54,172 bases of DNA, taken from assembly GCA_021813445.1 (NCBI GenBank), contig JAKAKP010000040.1:1-54172 (forward strand). Reading direction: 5' to 3'. Numbering within the stretch: the first letter of the stretch is position 1; each line of letters opens with the position of its first letter. This DNA is from Deltaproteobacteria bacterium (GTDB taxonomy: Bacteria; Desulfobacterota; Desulfobaccia; Desulfobaccales; 0-14-0-80-60-11). A program made the translations under genes and the position numbers. The notes beneath the pieces were generated by a model. It made no database searches. It was not told the DNA's origin and was given only the letters and a program-made list of their open reading frames with translations. Below, piece by piece: positions 34,953-43,675 of the stretch.

Positions 34953-35666
34953 ATGAATAAGAAAGATGCGTTTGAGTTTCTGCGTCTGATTCAGGAAAAC
35001 CCGCAGTTTTTAAAGAAAGCTCAAACCTGCGCTACGGATAAAGAAAGGATGGCATTCTTGCGGGATGAGGGCTTTGGGTTCTCTGCAGAAGAGTTTGAGG
35101 CGGCTATCAGGACCTGGCCTTCTTGCCTGGAGTCGGAGCCGGTTCAAGAACCCAAAGACCGTCGCCGCGCCGATCGCTATGAAGTTTTCATGAAAGTGAC
35201 GGAAGTCAATAACCAGCCGGTGCAGGACACCATAATCTTGGATATCAGTGCGTGGGGGGCCCGCATCGAGTCATTAATCCCTCTTTCTTTGGATAGCAGC
35301 GCCAATTTGAGCTTTTCTCTTCCCGGAGAAAAAAAGGACGAAAAGGTGCAGTTGTCCGGCAAAGTCGTCTGGTCCGGACAGGTGCCCATTTCCAAACGCT
35401 ATCAGGTGGGTTTGCAATTTTATCAATCCATTGAAAAGATGCAGAAAGAGGGAAAATTCGATATCGGCAAATTCAAACAGGCGGTTCAGAAGCGCAATGA
35501 GGGAATTTCTAATAAAAGTTTTTTAACCATCAAAGAATTTGCCGACACGGTAGGTGTCCACTGGTCAACCGTTTGGCGGTGGACCGCAGAGAACCGCATT
35601 AAATTTAAGCAAGTTAAAGCAGGCTGCAAAATTCTTATTCCCGCGTCGGAGTTGCTCAAGTTTTAA
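34953..35666 (+). CDS. Nif11-like / PilZ / helix-turn-helix fusion
   Basis: 237 residues in three parts. Residues 1-50 (MNKKDAFEFLRLIQENPQFL, then ERMAFLRDEGFGFSAEEFE) look like a Nif11 leader-type helical domain. Residues about 65-170 are a PilZ domain with both c-di-GMP motifs, RRADR (RxxxR) and DISAWG (DxSxxG). Residues about 190-237 are an excisionase/MerR-type DNA-binding helix-turn-helix (FLTIKEFADTVGVHWSTVWRW). That suggests a c-di-GMP-responsive DNA-binding protein. The ATG at 34953 fits the Nif11-like start; no strong ribosome site is visible. It precedes a chemotaxis and HD-GYP block. Confidence 0.82.
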   Translation: MNKKDAFEFLRLIQENPQFLKKAQTCATDKERMAFLRDEGFGFSAEEFEAAIRTWPSCLESEPVQEPKDRRRADRYEVFMKVTEVNNQPVQDTIILDISAWGARIESLIPLSLDSSANLSFSLPGEKKDEKVQLSGKVVWSGQVPISKRYQVGLQFYQSIEKMQKEGKFDIGKFKQAVQKRNEGISNKSFLTIKEFADTVGVHWSTVWRWTAENRIKFKQVKAGCKILIPASELLKF

Positions 35667-35676
35667 AATGTCTTTT

Positions 35677-35706
35677 AGCACCCTTCAGCATCCTTCAGCA
35701 TCCCTC
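35677..35706. repeat. Three 10-bp tandem repeats behind the PilZ-HTH gene
   Basis: AGCACCCTTC AGCATCCTTC AGCATCCCTC, one after another, starting ten bases after the stop codon. The preceding TTTTAGCACCCTTCAG matches TTTTAGCATCCTTTAG before the gene at 14 of 16 positions. Candidate operators. The remaining 350 bases to the chemoreceptor gene hold no clear gene; the last bases (AACTGGGGTCAGAGAGACAG) resemble extragenic palindrome flanks. Confidence 0.6.
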
Positions 35707-36058
35707 TGTTGTTAAAACTTTTCTTATCTCCTAACATGGCATTCTTGATATCGGAACACAGTCCACGTCCAGAATATCTCGTGGCAGCCTAGGAGAGACC
35801 CTACTGACGCTCATGCCAAGCTGGTCCGGAAGGTTCTGAATCAAAATTATTAATGGCAGAAAATATTAGCGTCCACCGGCCGCACCGGCCTTCTGCGCAA
35901 GGAGGCGGTGAAACCGGTGGCCAAGCGCATTATTTTGCGTTTTGCCCGAAGTCTTTGGAGGCGGCGACACTTATTTGCTGCCGAGTCAAAATGCGGTCTG
36001 CGTCTTTTCAGGAAACATGGGGAACCATTAAATTGAACTGGGGTCAGAGAGACAGGCA

Positions 36059-37666
36059 ATGAAGAGCATGGGATTGAGTATCAAAATGGTCGCCGCATTT
36101 CTGGCAGTGGCTCTCATCACCTTAATTAGCAACTGGATAGGGTGGCGGGAGTTAGCCCACAGCATGAAGGCTGCCGCTAAAGTCGAAGGCCTGGAGGACA
36201 TCGCCAAAAATCTCTGGAAGCAGGAGAACGACCTGGCCAGTTGGGTGGCTAAGGTCGGTGAGTTCCAAGGGAATGATAATCTGACTTCCTTAGCCGTGGA
36301 GCAGGATGACCATAAATGTGGTTTTGGCCAGTGGTACTACAGTCAAGCCCGGAAGCAGATGGAAACGGAGATTCCGGAGGTAAAGGAGCTGCTCGCAAAA
36401 ATGGCGGCGCCTCATGCCCAACTGCATAAGTCCGTGCGCACCCTGGAGCAGTTGCTGAGAAAAGGTCAGGATTCCCGGGCTGAGGCCAGAAATTTTTTCC
36501 ATACCGAAACCCGCTCCCATTTGCAGGAGATGCAAAACCTGCTGCAGCAAATCATCCCACTGGTGGAAGCGCACGTGCGGGAAACTCGCAATTCTGACGA
36601 ACAAAGAGGCCAGCAGGCCAAGTTTTTCATGCTGGCGGGCATGGTCGGCGTCCCATTGTTGGCCCTGGTTTTGGGAGGCTTATTGAGTCTGAGCACCACT
36701 AAACCCATTAATTGCGCCATCCAAGGTCTGAATGAAGGGACCGGCCAGATGGTCACCGCCGCCTCGGAAGTGGCCGCGGCCAGCCAATCTCTGGCCTCGG
36801 GTGCCGCCCAGCAGGCGGGGTCTCTGGACGAGATCTCCTCGTCCCTGGAAGAGATGGCCTCCATGACCCACCAGAATGCCGAATATGCCCGGCAGGCGAA
36901 TTCCCTGATGAACGACAACAGCCGCATGGTGGAAGAGGCCAATCACTTCATGAAGGAAATGACCAAGTCCATGAAGGATATTTCCCAGGCCAGCGATGCC
37001 ACCGCCAAAATTATCAAGACCATTGATGAGATCGCTTTTCAAACCAACCTGTTGGCCTTAAACGCGGCGGTGGAGGCGGCCCGGGCGGGAGAGTCCGGGG
37101 CTGGCTTCGCAGTAGTGGCCGATGAAGTCAGGAGCCTGGCCATGCGCGCCGCGGACGCCGCCCAAAATACCGCTCATTTAATCGCGGGCACCCTCACCAA
37201 GGTCAAGGAGGGTTCGGCCTTAGTGGACCAAACCGGCGCGGCCTTTTTGGAGATGGCGGCCAGCACCGGCAAGGTGAAGGAACTGGTGGCGGAGATCTCG
37301 GCGGCTTCCAGCGAGCAGGCCCAGGGGATCAGCCAAATTAATAAGGCGGTATCCGAAGTGGACAACGTGGTGCAGCAAAACGCGGCCATGGCCCAGGAGA
37401 GCGCCAGCGCCTCCGCGGAATTGAACGCCCAGGCCAGACGCATGGAGGGTGTGGTGGAAGACCTGGTCCTCGTGGTTAATGGTTCCGGCAATGGCAGAAT
37501 TCACTCAGGCAAACTGCCGCTGGTGATGCCGGTCAGGCAGGTGGCAGGCGCGGACGACTCCCGGGATGGCCTCCGGGAGCCGCAATCTCCTGGAAAAACC
37601 GAGGCCCTGGCGGCTTCCCCCTCCAGTCTCATCCCCCTGGGGGATGAGAACTTTAAAGATTTTTAA
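36059..37666 (+). CDS. Methyl-accepting chemotaxis protein with CZB-like sensor
   Basis: 535 residues: membrane segment at about 8-27, periplasmic sensor to about 188, second segment at about 190-212, then the cytoplasmic signalling helix bundle with the hairpin [20 protein letters not shown]. The sensor holds [11 protein letters not shown] and, 30 residues later, HAQLH; these fit the Cys and HxxxH zinc ligands of a CZB domain, but the first His of that motif is not seen. CZB domains are more often cytoplasmic. The C-terminus ends DENFKDF after a disordered linker. It lies in a c-di-GMP block with CheX nearby; no cheA or cheW is in the window. Confidence 0.93.
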   Translation: MKSMGLSIKMVAAFLAVALITLISNWIGWRELAHSMKAAAKVEGLEDIAKNLWKQENDLASWVAKVGEFQGNDNLTSLAVEQDDHKCGFGQWYYSQARKQMETEIPEVKELLAKMAAPHAQLHKSVRTLEQLLRKGQDSRAEARNFFHTETRSHLQEMQNLLQQIIPLVEAHVRETRNSDEQRGQQAKFFMLAGMVGVPLLALVLGGLLSLSTTKPINCAIQGLNEGTGQMVTAASEVAAASQSLASGAAQQAGSLDEISSSLEEMASMTHQNAEYARQANSLMNDNSRMVEEANHFMKEMTKSMKDISQASDATAKIIKTIDEIAFQTNLLALNAAVEAARAGESGAGFAVVADEVRSLAMRAADAAQNTAHLIAGTLTKVKEGSALVDQTGAAFLEMAASTGKVKELVAEISAASSEQAQGISQINKAVSEVDNVVQQNAAMAQESASASAELNAQARRMEGVVEDLVLVVNGSGNGRIHSGKLPLVMPVRQVAGADDSRDGLREPQSPGKTEALAASPSSLIPLGDENFKDF

Positions 37667-37751
37667 ATACTTGGCATTAACAACCCAATTATCCGGTGGC
37701 AGGCATTCACATTTTTCAGCGGCTTAACCAGATATTCGAGGGAAAAGCATC

Positions 37752-38825
37752 ATGAGCTGGGAAAATCTTACCAAGGCAGAACTGATTCAGGAAATGGGGG
37801 CGTTGCACCTGCGCCTCACGCGACTGGAAGAATCCCAGTCCTGGCTAACCTTTGTGGAGGAGGAACTGCTGGCCGCGGAAAAAGAGAAGGCCATGCTGTT
37901 CGATGCCTTGGTGGAGCCCACCGTTTATCTAGATCCTTCCCTGCGCGTCTTATGGACCAACCAGGCGGCCGCCAATTCCCTGCAATTGATTCCGGGCCAA
38001 TCTATGGCCAATCTTTCCCGGGGGCATTGGGCGGGATTATCGCAGGTGGTCTTTCCCGCCAACGAAGCCTTGAGAACCATGTCGTCCCAGGAACAGGAGA
38101 TCGACTCTCAGGACGGCCGCGTCTGGCACTTGCGGCTTTATCCGGTGCGGTCCTCCCATGGGGGCATCAACGGCCTGCTGGCGACGTTGATGGATATCAG
38201 TGCCCGCAAGCGCGCGGAGGAAGCTCTGCAAAGGAGTTTGTACAAGCTGCAAAGGGCCTTTGAGGGGGTGGTCCAGGCCATGGCCATGGCCATGGAAATG
38301 AAGGACATTTACACCTCCGGGCATCAGCAGCGGGTGGCGCAATTGGCCTGCGCCCTGGCCGGAGAATTGGGGCTCGCGGCGGATTGCATCGATGGCTTGC
38401 GGGTGGCTTCCTTGCTCCATGACCTGGGAAAGATCGCGGTGGCCTCGGAGATTCTCAGCAAGCCGGGAAAGATCAATGACTATGAGTTTGCCATCATCAA
38501 AGCCCATCCCCAGATCGGCTACGACATCCTGAAGGCCATCGATTTTCCCTGGCCGGTGGCCCAGATCGTCCTGCAGCACCATGAGCGCCTGGACGGCTCG
38601 GGGTATCCTGCCGGCTTGAAAGAGGAGGAGATCCTCCTGGAAGCCAAAATCCTGGGAGTGGCCGACGTGGTGGAGGCTATGGCCTCCCATCGCCCCTACC
38701 GGCCGGCCATCGGCATCAGCCAGGCCCTGGAGGAAATCTCCCAAAAGAAGGGCGTGTCCTATGACCCGGTGGTGGTGGACGCCTGCCTGGAGCTCTTCAC
38801 TGCCAAGGGCTATAGCTTGACCTGA
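37752..38825 (+). CDS. PAS-HD-GYP c-di-GMP phosphodiesterase
   Basis: 357 residues. A short coiled coil (1-50) and a PAS domain (about 50-160) precede an HD-GYP domain with HDLGKIAV and HHERLDGSGYP, both complete, so hydrolysis of c-di-GMP is expected. No receiver or membrane segment. It starts 85 bases after the chemoreceptor gene and probably shares a transcript. Confidence 0.93.
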   Translation: MSWENLTKAELIQEMGALHLRLTRLEESQSWLTFVEEELLAAEKEKAMLFDALVEPTVYLDPSLRVLWTNQAAANSLQLIPGQSMANLSRGHWAGLSQVVFPANEALRTMSSQEQEIDSQDGRVWHLRLYPVRSSHGGINGLLATLMDISARKRAEEALQRSLYKLQRAFEGVVQAMAMAMEMKDIYTSGHQQRVAQLACALAGELGLAADCIDGLRVASLLHDLGKIAVASEILSKPGKINDYEFAIIKAHPQIGYDILKAIDFPWPVAQIVLQHHERLDGSGYPAGLKEEEILLEAKILGVADVVEAMASHRPYRPAIGISQALEEISQKKGVSYDPVVVDACLELFTAKGYSLT

Positions 38826-38898
38826 ACCAGGAGAGTGAAACTGGGCAGATTTTAAGAACTTAAGCATGGCGCCCAGGGTGGCGCCGGGGGAGATAATG

Positions 38899-39375
38899 AT
38901 GCCTGCTGAAAAAACCAGGGAACAATTGCTACAGGAACATCAACAATTAACCGCTGAACTTTGTAAGGTCAAACAGGAATTTAATTTAATGTTAAGTAAT
39001 ATTCCCGCAATGGTCTTCAAGGGTTACGCCGATTGGTCCGTAGATTTTTATAGCAACAGGGTGGAAGAGATGATCGGCTATTCCAAGAGCGCCTTTGATG
39101 CCCGTCTGTTGAAATGGATGAATATATTAGTGGAAGATGATCTGGACCACGCCAAATATGTCTTCCTCAAGGCATTAAAAACTGATCATAACTACGTCAG
39201 GGAATATAGAATTAAATGCAAGAATGGTCAGATCAAGTGGATTCAAGAAAGGAGCTATATTGTGTGTGACCTATCTGGAAAAATAGAATATATTAGTGGG
39301 ATATTCTTCGATATTACTGAGCAGATATTGAACGAAAGCTTGTTACAATATTCTGAGTCTCTGGAAGAAGTGTAA
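38899..39375 (+). CDS. Single PAS domain protein
   Basis: 158 residues: a short coiled coil (EQLLQEHQQLTAELCKVKQE) followed by one PAS/PAC domain (FYSNRVEEMIGYSKSAFDAR, VREYRIKCKNGQIKWIQERS). There is no output domain, so it must act through a partner, perhaps the HD-GYP protein before it. Two ATGs (38896, 38899) follow GGGGGAG; the second has better spacing. The base composition is lower in GC than the gene to the left. Confidence 0.78.
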   Translation: MPAEKTREQLLQEHQQLTAELCKVKQEFNLMLSNIPAMVFKGYADWSVDFYSNRVEEMIGYSKSAFDARLLKWMNILVEDDLDHAKYVFLKALKTDHNYVREYRIKCKNGQIKWIQERSYIVCDLSGKIEYISGIFFDITEQILNESLLQYSESLEEV

Positions 39376-39406
39376 TTATAAGAGACCATGAGCATAAAAA
39401 ATACCG

Positions 39407-39880
39407 ATGAATGTTGATTTTATTAACCCCTTCTTAGGCGCGGCCATCGAGGTATTAAAAACCATGGCTTTTATCGAGGCAAAACCCGGGAAACCCTTTG
39501 TGAAGAATGATGAAAAAGCCCAAGGCGATATTTCCGGGCTGATCGGCATTACCGGCCCCTGCATCGGTTCCATGTCTTTAACTTTCAGCCGTTCCTGCAT
39601 ATTAAAAATTGTTTCCACTATGTTGGGAGAGGATTTTACGGAAATTAATGAAGATATCAAAGATGCCGTGGGCGAATTGACCAATATGATTGCCGGCGTG
39701 GCCCGTAATGAATTGGGCAATGTGGGCCTGAAGTTCCGGGCCTCCATTCCCATGGTGGTCACCGGACCCTTTCATGAAATAAAGCATAAATGTGAATGCC
39801 CCATTATTGGGATTCCCTTTGATACGGATGCAGGTTCTTTTCTGGTGGAAGTTGCAGGCTTCAAGGATAACCAGGAGTGA
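39407..39880 (+). CDS. CheX-like chemotaxis phosphatase
   Basis: 157 residues of the CheX/CheC family. The catalytic ExxN is in AVGELTNMIAGVARNEL, and INPFLGAAIEVLKTM is the typical N-terminal helix. CheX dephosphorylates CheY-P; its presence here links the PAS/HD-GYP proteins to chemotaxis. It sits 31 bases after the PAS gene and 128 bases before the second HD-GYP gene. The 128-base spacer forms two small hairpins (GGCTTCAAGCC and CCGGTGCGAGACCGG), function unknown. Confidence 0.92.
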   Translation: MNVDFINPFLGAAIEVLKTMAFIEAKPGKPFVKNDEKAQGDISGLIGITGPCIGSMSLTFSRSCILKIVSTMLGEDFTEINEDIKDAVGELTNMIAGVARNELGNVGLKFRASIPMVVTGPFHEIKHKCECPIIGIPFDTDAGSFLVEVAGFKDNQE

Positions 39881-40008
39881 GGCCGGCTGTGGGGCGGCGC
39901 GGTTCTAGGCTTCAAGCCAGCATTGCCCTTAACCCGCAGACCTAAACGCTGACGCCGGTGCGAGACCGGTGGACGCCTGACACTCCTCATCCTTGGGAGG
40001 GCGGTAAG

Positions 40009-41316
40009 ATGAATCGCGACAGTTTTTTTGTTCCCTTAGAAATAAAGAAACTCCGCTCAGGGGAAGTAGTTAATTTCAATATTTATCTAAAATCAGAAAT
40101 GACGGCTGAAAGAAAATATGTACTTTTCTGCCGCCGCGGGGAAATATTTAATCCTGGTTCATTTATCAGGGTGAAATTAAATGACATCTATTATGTTTAC
40201 TATCAGCAATTTGAAAAAGATCAGGTTGATAAATATCTGTCCGGTATGGTTAGGTTAAATAATAATAGAATTAATCGTGTATCTCTACCAAGTAACTTGT
40301 CGCTGGCGTCGCCAGAACGGAGATTACCCAATAATGGCGCAGGCGCTAACGAATTCTATTTCCCATTGGCGGTCAAAAACTTAAATCCAGGGATAGAAGT
40401 CAATTTTGATGTTTTTCAAAGAATCAGCACTGTTGACAATGATGGTTTTGGATACAGCATCTTTATTTCTAAAGGGGAAGTTTGCCGGTTAGCATCATTA
40501 AATGAATTACATGACAAAGGCATGAAAATTATTTATTTTAATAAGAGAGATGAACCTAATGTCTTTAGCTATCTTTACCATAATCTTAACCTGAAATTAA
40601 AAGATGATAAAATAACGCCTGCCAAAAAGGCGGAACTGATTTATGACGCGGCCCTCCTTTGGACTCGCCGGTTCTATTTTTTAAAGTACAATAGGACGCC
40701 AGAGGAATTGGAGACCGGGTTTAAACTTATTAATTATTTATTAAATACTTTTCAAAAGGATCGGCACTACCACCAGTGGCTCCCCCGGATTCGCGGCTAT
40801 GACGGCAATCTCTACGTCCATTGCTTGAATACCTGCTTACTGGGGTTGGGCTTCGCCAAATATCTTAAATGGCCCAATGATAAAATCATGGAATTTGGGC
40901 ATGGAGCTATACTGCACGACATCGGCATGGTGGAGGTGCCGCCCGCGGTGTTAAACAAGCCGGTGCGGCTGTCGGAAAGCGAAATGGGGCTGGTCAAGAA
41001 ACATCCGGCGGAGAGCCACCGCATTCTCAAAAAAATACAATTTCTCAGCAAGAATTCCATGTTGATGGTTTTGCAGCATCACGAAACCGGCGATGGTTCC
41101 GGGTACCCCATGGGGCTAAGGCTCCCCTTGATCAATCATTGGGCCCGGGTTTTGCGCATCGTTGACAGTTATGAAGCCTTGACCTCCAAACGCAGTTGGC
41201 GGGATAAGCTTGATTCCATGAAGGCCCTGAAGGTAATGCGCCAGGAATGGCTCAACAGCGGGGTTTTCGATATTAATTATCTGGTGGAATTCATTAAGTT
41301 TCTCTCAGGCAAATAA
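40009..41316 (+). CDS. HD-GYP protein with duplicated N-terminal domain
   Basis: 435 residues. Residues about 5-85 and 105-190 are two copies of one small beta domain: FFVPLEIKKLRSGEVVNFNI and FYFPLAVKNLNPGIEVNFDV. The HD-GYP domain follows with HHETGDGSGYP intact, but the first motif reads HDIGM, with Met for the conserved Lys of HD(L/I)GK. Activity may be reduced or altered. The ATG at 40009 follows GGGAGG. Codons are AT-richer than neighbouring genes, which may mean a separate origin. The stop codon abuts that of the convergent DUF72 gene. Confidence 0.9.
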   Translation: MNRDSFFVPLEIKKLRSGEVVNFNIYLKSEMTAERKYVLFCRRGEIFNPGSFIRVKLNDIYYVYYQQFEKDQVDKYLSGMVRLNNNRINRVSLPSNLSLASPERRLPNNGAGANEFYFPLAVKNLNPGIEVNFDVFQRISTVDNDGFGYSIFISKGEVCRLASLNELHDKGMKIIYFNKRDEPNVFSYLYHNLNLKLKDDKITPAKKAELIYDAALLWTRRFYFLKYNRTPEELETGFKLINYLLNTFQKDRHYHQWLPRIRGYDGNLYVHCLNTCLLGLGFAKYLKWPNDKIMEFGHGAILHDIGMVEVPPAVLNKPVRLSESEMGLVKKHPAESHRILKKIQFLSKNSMLMVLQHHETGDGSGYPMGLRLPLINHWARVLRIVDSYEALTSKRSWRDKLDSMKALKVMRQEWLNSGVFDINYLVEFIKFLSGK

Positions 41317-42030
41317 CTAATTCCTGATTCTGGAGACGGCAAGCTCACGGAATCGCATGGCCATTTCGGGGCCTTTGGCCTCTTCCTCGTGTTTGAAGAA
41401 AACAAAGGCCTTTTCCCAGGGCTGCGCCAGGATTCTTTCCAGCCAATGGCACAGATCGGCTTCGGTGTAATCGGGCCGACGCAGGCGCAGGTAGCCCCAA
41501 GGCGCGGTGGGGATAATCTCCGGGGCCGGGTTCTCCTCAGTATCCGCCAGGCACAGGCTGCATCCCTGGCCGCGCAGGAGCTCCAGGATTTCTCCCCCGA
41601 GCCAGGAGGGATGGCGGAACTCAAAGGCGCAGGCGAAGGGGCCGGGCAGCAGGGTCAGGAAATCTTGCAGCAACGCACGGTTTGCCGGAAAACGGGGGGG
41701 CAATTGAAACAGGACCGGCCCCAGTTTCTGGCCCAAGACCGCAAGGGTCCTGAACAAGTAGGCCAGATCCCCATCCACGTTTTTTAGGCGCTTGAGATGG
41801 GTGATGACCTGCGGCGCTTTCAGCGCGAAGATAAAAGCGTCGGGGACCTGTCCGGCCCAGGATGCGACCACGCCTTCTTTGGGGAAGTGATAAAAGGTAT
41901 TATTGATCTCCACCGCGGTGAGGCGTTGGCAATAGAAGGGGAGCATGTCCTGGGGCGGGATCTTGGCCGGATAGAATTTGCCTTTCCATTCCTTATACGC
42001 GTAGCCGCTGGTGCCCACGAAGATTTGCAT
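41317..42030 (-). CDS. DUF72 (YecE-like) protein
   Basis: 237 residues, TIM-barrel DUF72 family: MQIFVGTSGYAYKEWKGKFYP, AVEINNTFYHFPK, FEFRHPSW and YLRLRRPDY are the family blocks. ATG at 42030 follows GGAGCG; the earlier frame part lies over the ligD spacer. It is last of the NHEJ operon, 46 bases after the ligase gene. Its biochemical role is not established; position suggests a repair link. Confidence 0.9.
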   Translation of the reverse strand: MQIFVGTSGYAYKEWKGKFYPAKIPPQDMLPFYCQRLTAVEINNTFYHFPKEGVVASWAGQVPDAFIFALKAPQVITHLKRLKNVDGDLAYLFRTLAVLGQKLGPVLFQLPPRFPANRALLQDFLTLLPGPFACAFEFRHPSWLGGEILELLRGQGCSLCLADTEENPAPEIIPTAPWGYLRLRRPDYTEADLCHWLERILAQPWEKAFVFFKHEEEAKGPEMAMRFRELAVSRIRN

Positions 42031-42076
42031 TTGGGAGCGCTCCGAAAAGATATTCTCAAGCCAAGACGCCAACCCG

Positions 42077-43672
42077 CTAAACCGCCTCAGGTATCTCCCG
42101 CACTACTTCCCGGGCGGCCTTATCTTCCCGCAGCCTGGAAAAAACCGGTTGGCGCATCAGGCCGTCTGCGGTCCAACCCGCGTAAGCCACTTCGCAGACC
42201 AGTTCCGGCTTGACCCAGGTGACCGGCGCGTTGGTAGCCGGTTCTATCTTAAAAGGGCATTCCGCCTGGATCAGAGGCTGCAATCTCGCCGATATTTCCC
42301 GGAGGTCCTCCGCTCCGAAGCCGCCTCCCGAATGGCCGATGTAAATCAACTCATTCCCTGCATAGACGCCTAAGACCAGGCTGCCGAAGTATTTTTTCCT
42401 TCCCTGGGGCGCGGTGAACCCGGCGATGACACCCTCCTGGGTGAGCCGCGTCTTGATCTTCAGCCACTGCCGGGTTCTTTTGCCCATGAGATACGGGCTT
42501 TGGGAATGCTTGGCGACGATTCCCTCCAGCCCCTTTTCCTGCGCGACCCGGAAAAACAAGACGCCTTCGCCCAGGATGTGATCGCTGTATTTCAGGTGCG
42601 GGCCAGCGGGGAGGATCTTTTTCAGGAGTTCTTTTCTCTGAAGCAGGGGCAGGGGCGTCAGGTCATGCCCCTGGAAGAAGAGGAGATCGAACACATAGTA
42701 GAGCAGATGCCCCCGGGGGGATTTTTGGTAGTTCTGGAGCATCTGAAAGTCTGGGCGTCCCGGCTCATCCACCACCACGATTTCGCCGTCCAGCACCGCA
42801 GCAAAGCCGCACTGCCGCAACGCCTCGGTAATGGGCAAAAACTTTTTATTGAGGGAAATAAGGTTGCGGGTATAAAGGGACACCTGGCCGTCGCGAATTT
42901 CGGCAATGGCCCGGTAGCCGTCCCATTTCACTTCAAAGAGCCAGTCCGGCTGATCGAACGGCTCTTTGGCCAGGGTGGCGAGCATGGGTTGAATGCCGTG
43001 GGGCATGGGTGCGAGCGGCGCTCCCTTAAGATCTGCGCTTTCCAGGGCTTCCTGGAGTAGAATTTGGTTTAATTTTTTAGGGCTGGAAGTTTCTCCCGCT
43101 ACGGCCGCGGCCAGCTCTTCCAGGGTCTGCTGGGAGGCCACGGAGCGGTTCCCCTGGAGAACGTCCGCTTTGGTGGCAAAGCGGTCTTTTTTCTTCAGCA
43201 GGAGCCAGGATTTCTCGTCCATTTTCGTTCGTACCAGGGCGAATTCCCCCCGCAGCTTTGCCCCTGCCAGGACAAACTTCAAATCCCCCCTTTGTAAGCC
43301 GTCTAAAAGAAGCTGCTCACTTTCCTCCCTGTCTCTGGCCGCGGGGTGCTGATAAAAGCCCCGGTCCCAGATAATGACCGCCCCCGCGCCGTAATTGCCC
43401 GCAGGAATGACGCCCTCAAAATCCTGGTACTCCAGGGGGTGGTCTTTCACCCTGACGGCCAGCCTTTTTATGGCAGGATCAAGGGAAGGTCCCTTGGGCA
43501 CAGCCCAGCTTTTCAGCACCCCGGCCAGCTCCAGCCGGAGATCATAATGCAGGGCCCGGGCCCCGTGCTTATGGACCACAAAAACGAGATGGTCCCCCGG
43601 AGGACGCGGGCGCGGCTGCGGCTCGGGGGTTTCCTCAAATTTCCGTTTGTCTCGGTATTCCTTTAAGCCCAT
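42077..43672 (-). CDS. ligD: LigD-type protein: 3'-phosphoesterase plus ATP-dependent DNA ligase
   Basis: 531 residues. Residues about 25-150 are the LigD phosphoesterase domain (VHKHGARALHYDLRLEL, GVIPAGNYGAGAVIIWD), which trims 3' ends. A linker leads to the ligase (about 215-525) with the adenylated lysine in FEVKWDGYRAI and later LDGEIVV and EGIVAKH. The polymerase domain of one-piece LigD is missing here and is encoded as a separate protein immediately upstream (three-base gap). Ends double-strand break repair with Ku. Confidence 0.95.
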   Translation of the reverse strand: MGLKEYRDKRKFEETPEPQPRPRPPGDHLVFVVHKHGARALHYDLRLELAGVLKSWAVPKGPSLDPAIKRLAVRVKDHPLEYQDFEGVIPAGNYGAGAVIIWDRGFYQHPAARDREESEQLLLDGLQRGDLKFVLAGAKLRGEFALVRTKMDEKSWLLLKKKDRFATKADVLQGNRSVASQQTLEELAAAVAGETSSPKKLNQILLQEALESADLKGAPLAPMPHGIQPMLATLAKEPFDQPDWLFEVKWDGYRAIAEIRDGQVSLYTRNLISLNKKFLPITEALRQCGFAAVLDGEIVVVDEPGRPDFQMLQNYQKSPRGHLLYYVFDLLFFQGHDLTPLPLLQRKELLKKILPAGPHLKYSDHILGEGVLFFRVAQEKGLEGIVAKHSQSPYLMGKRTRQWLKIKTRLTQEGVIAGFTAPQGRKKYFGSLVLGVYAGNELIYIGHSGGGFGAEDLREISARLQPLIQAECPFKIEPATNAPVTWVKPELVCEVAYAGWTADGLMRQPVFSRLREDKAAREVVREIPEAV

Positions 43673-43675
43673 GTC

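Noticed and set aside
35853-36062. 69-codon frame before the chemoreceptor gene
   Set aside because: Weak start and no similarity; the end overlaps a GGGGTCAGAGA spacer motif. A second frame there (LLRKEAVKPVAKRIILR) has no start either and might be a remnant, but I cannot support it.
39881-40008. Possible riboswitch before the second HD-GYP gene
   Set aside because: Two small hairpins are present, but I found none of the conserved core sequences of GEMM, cobalamin or Moco switches.
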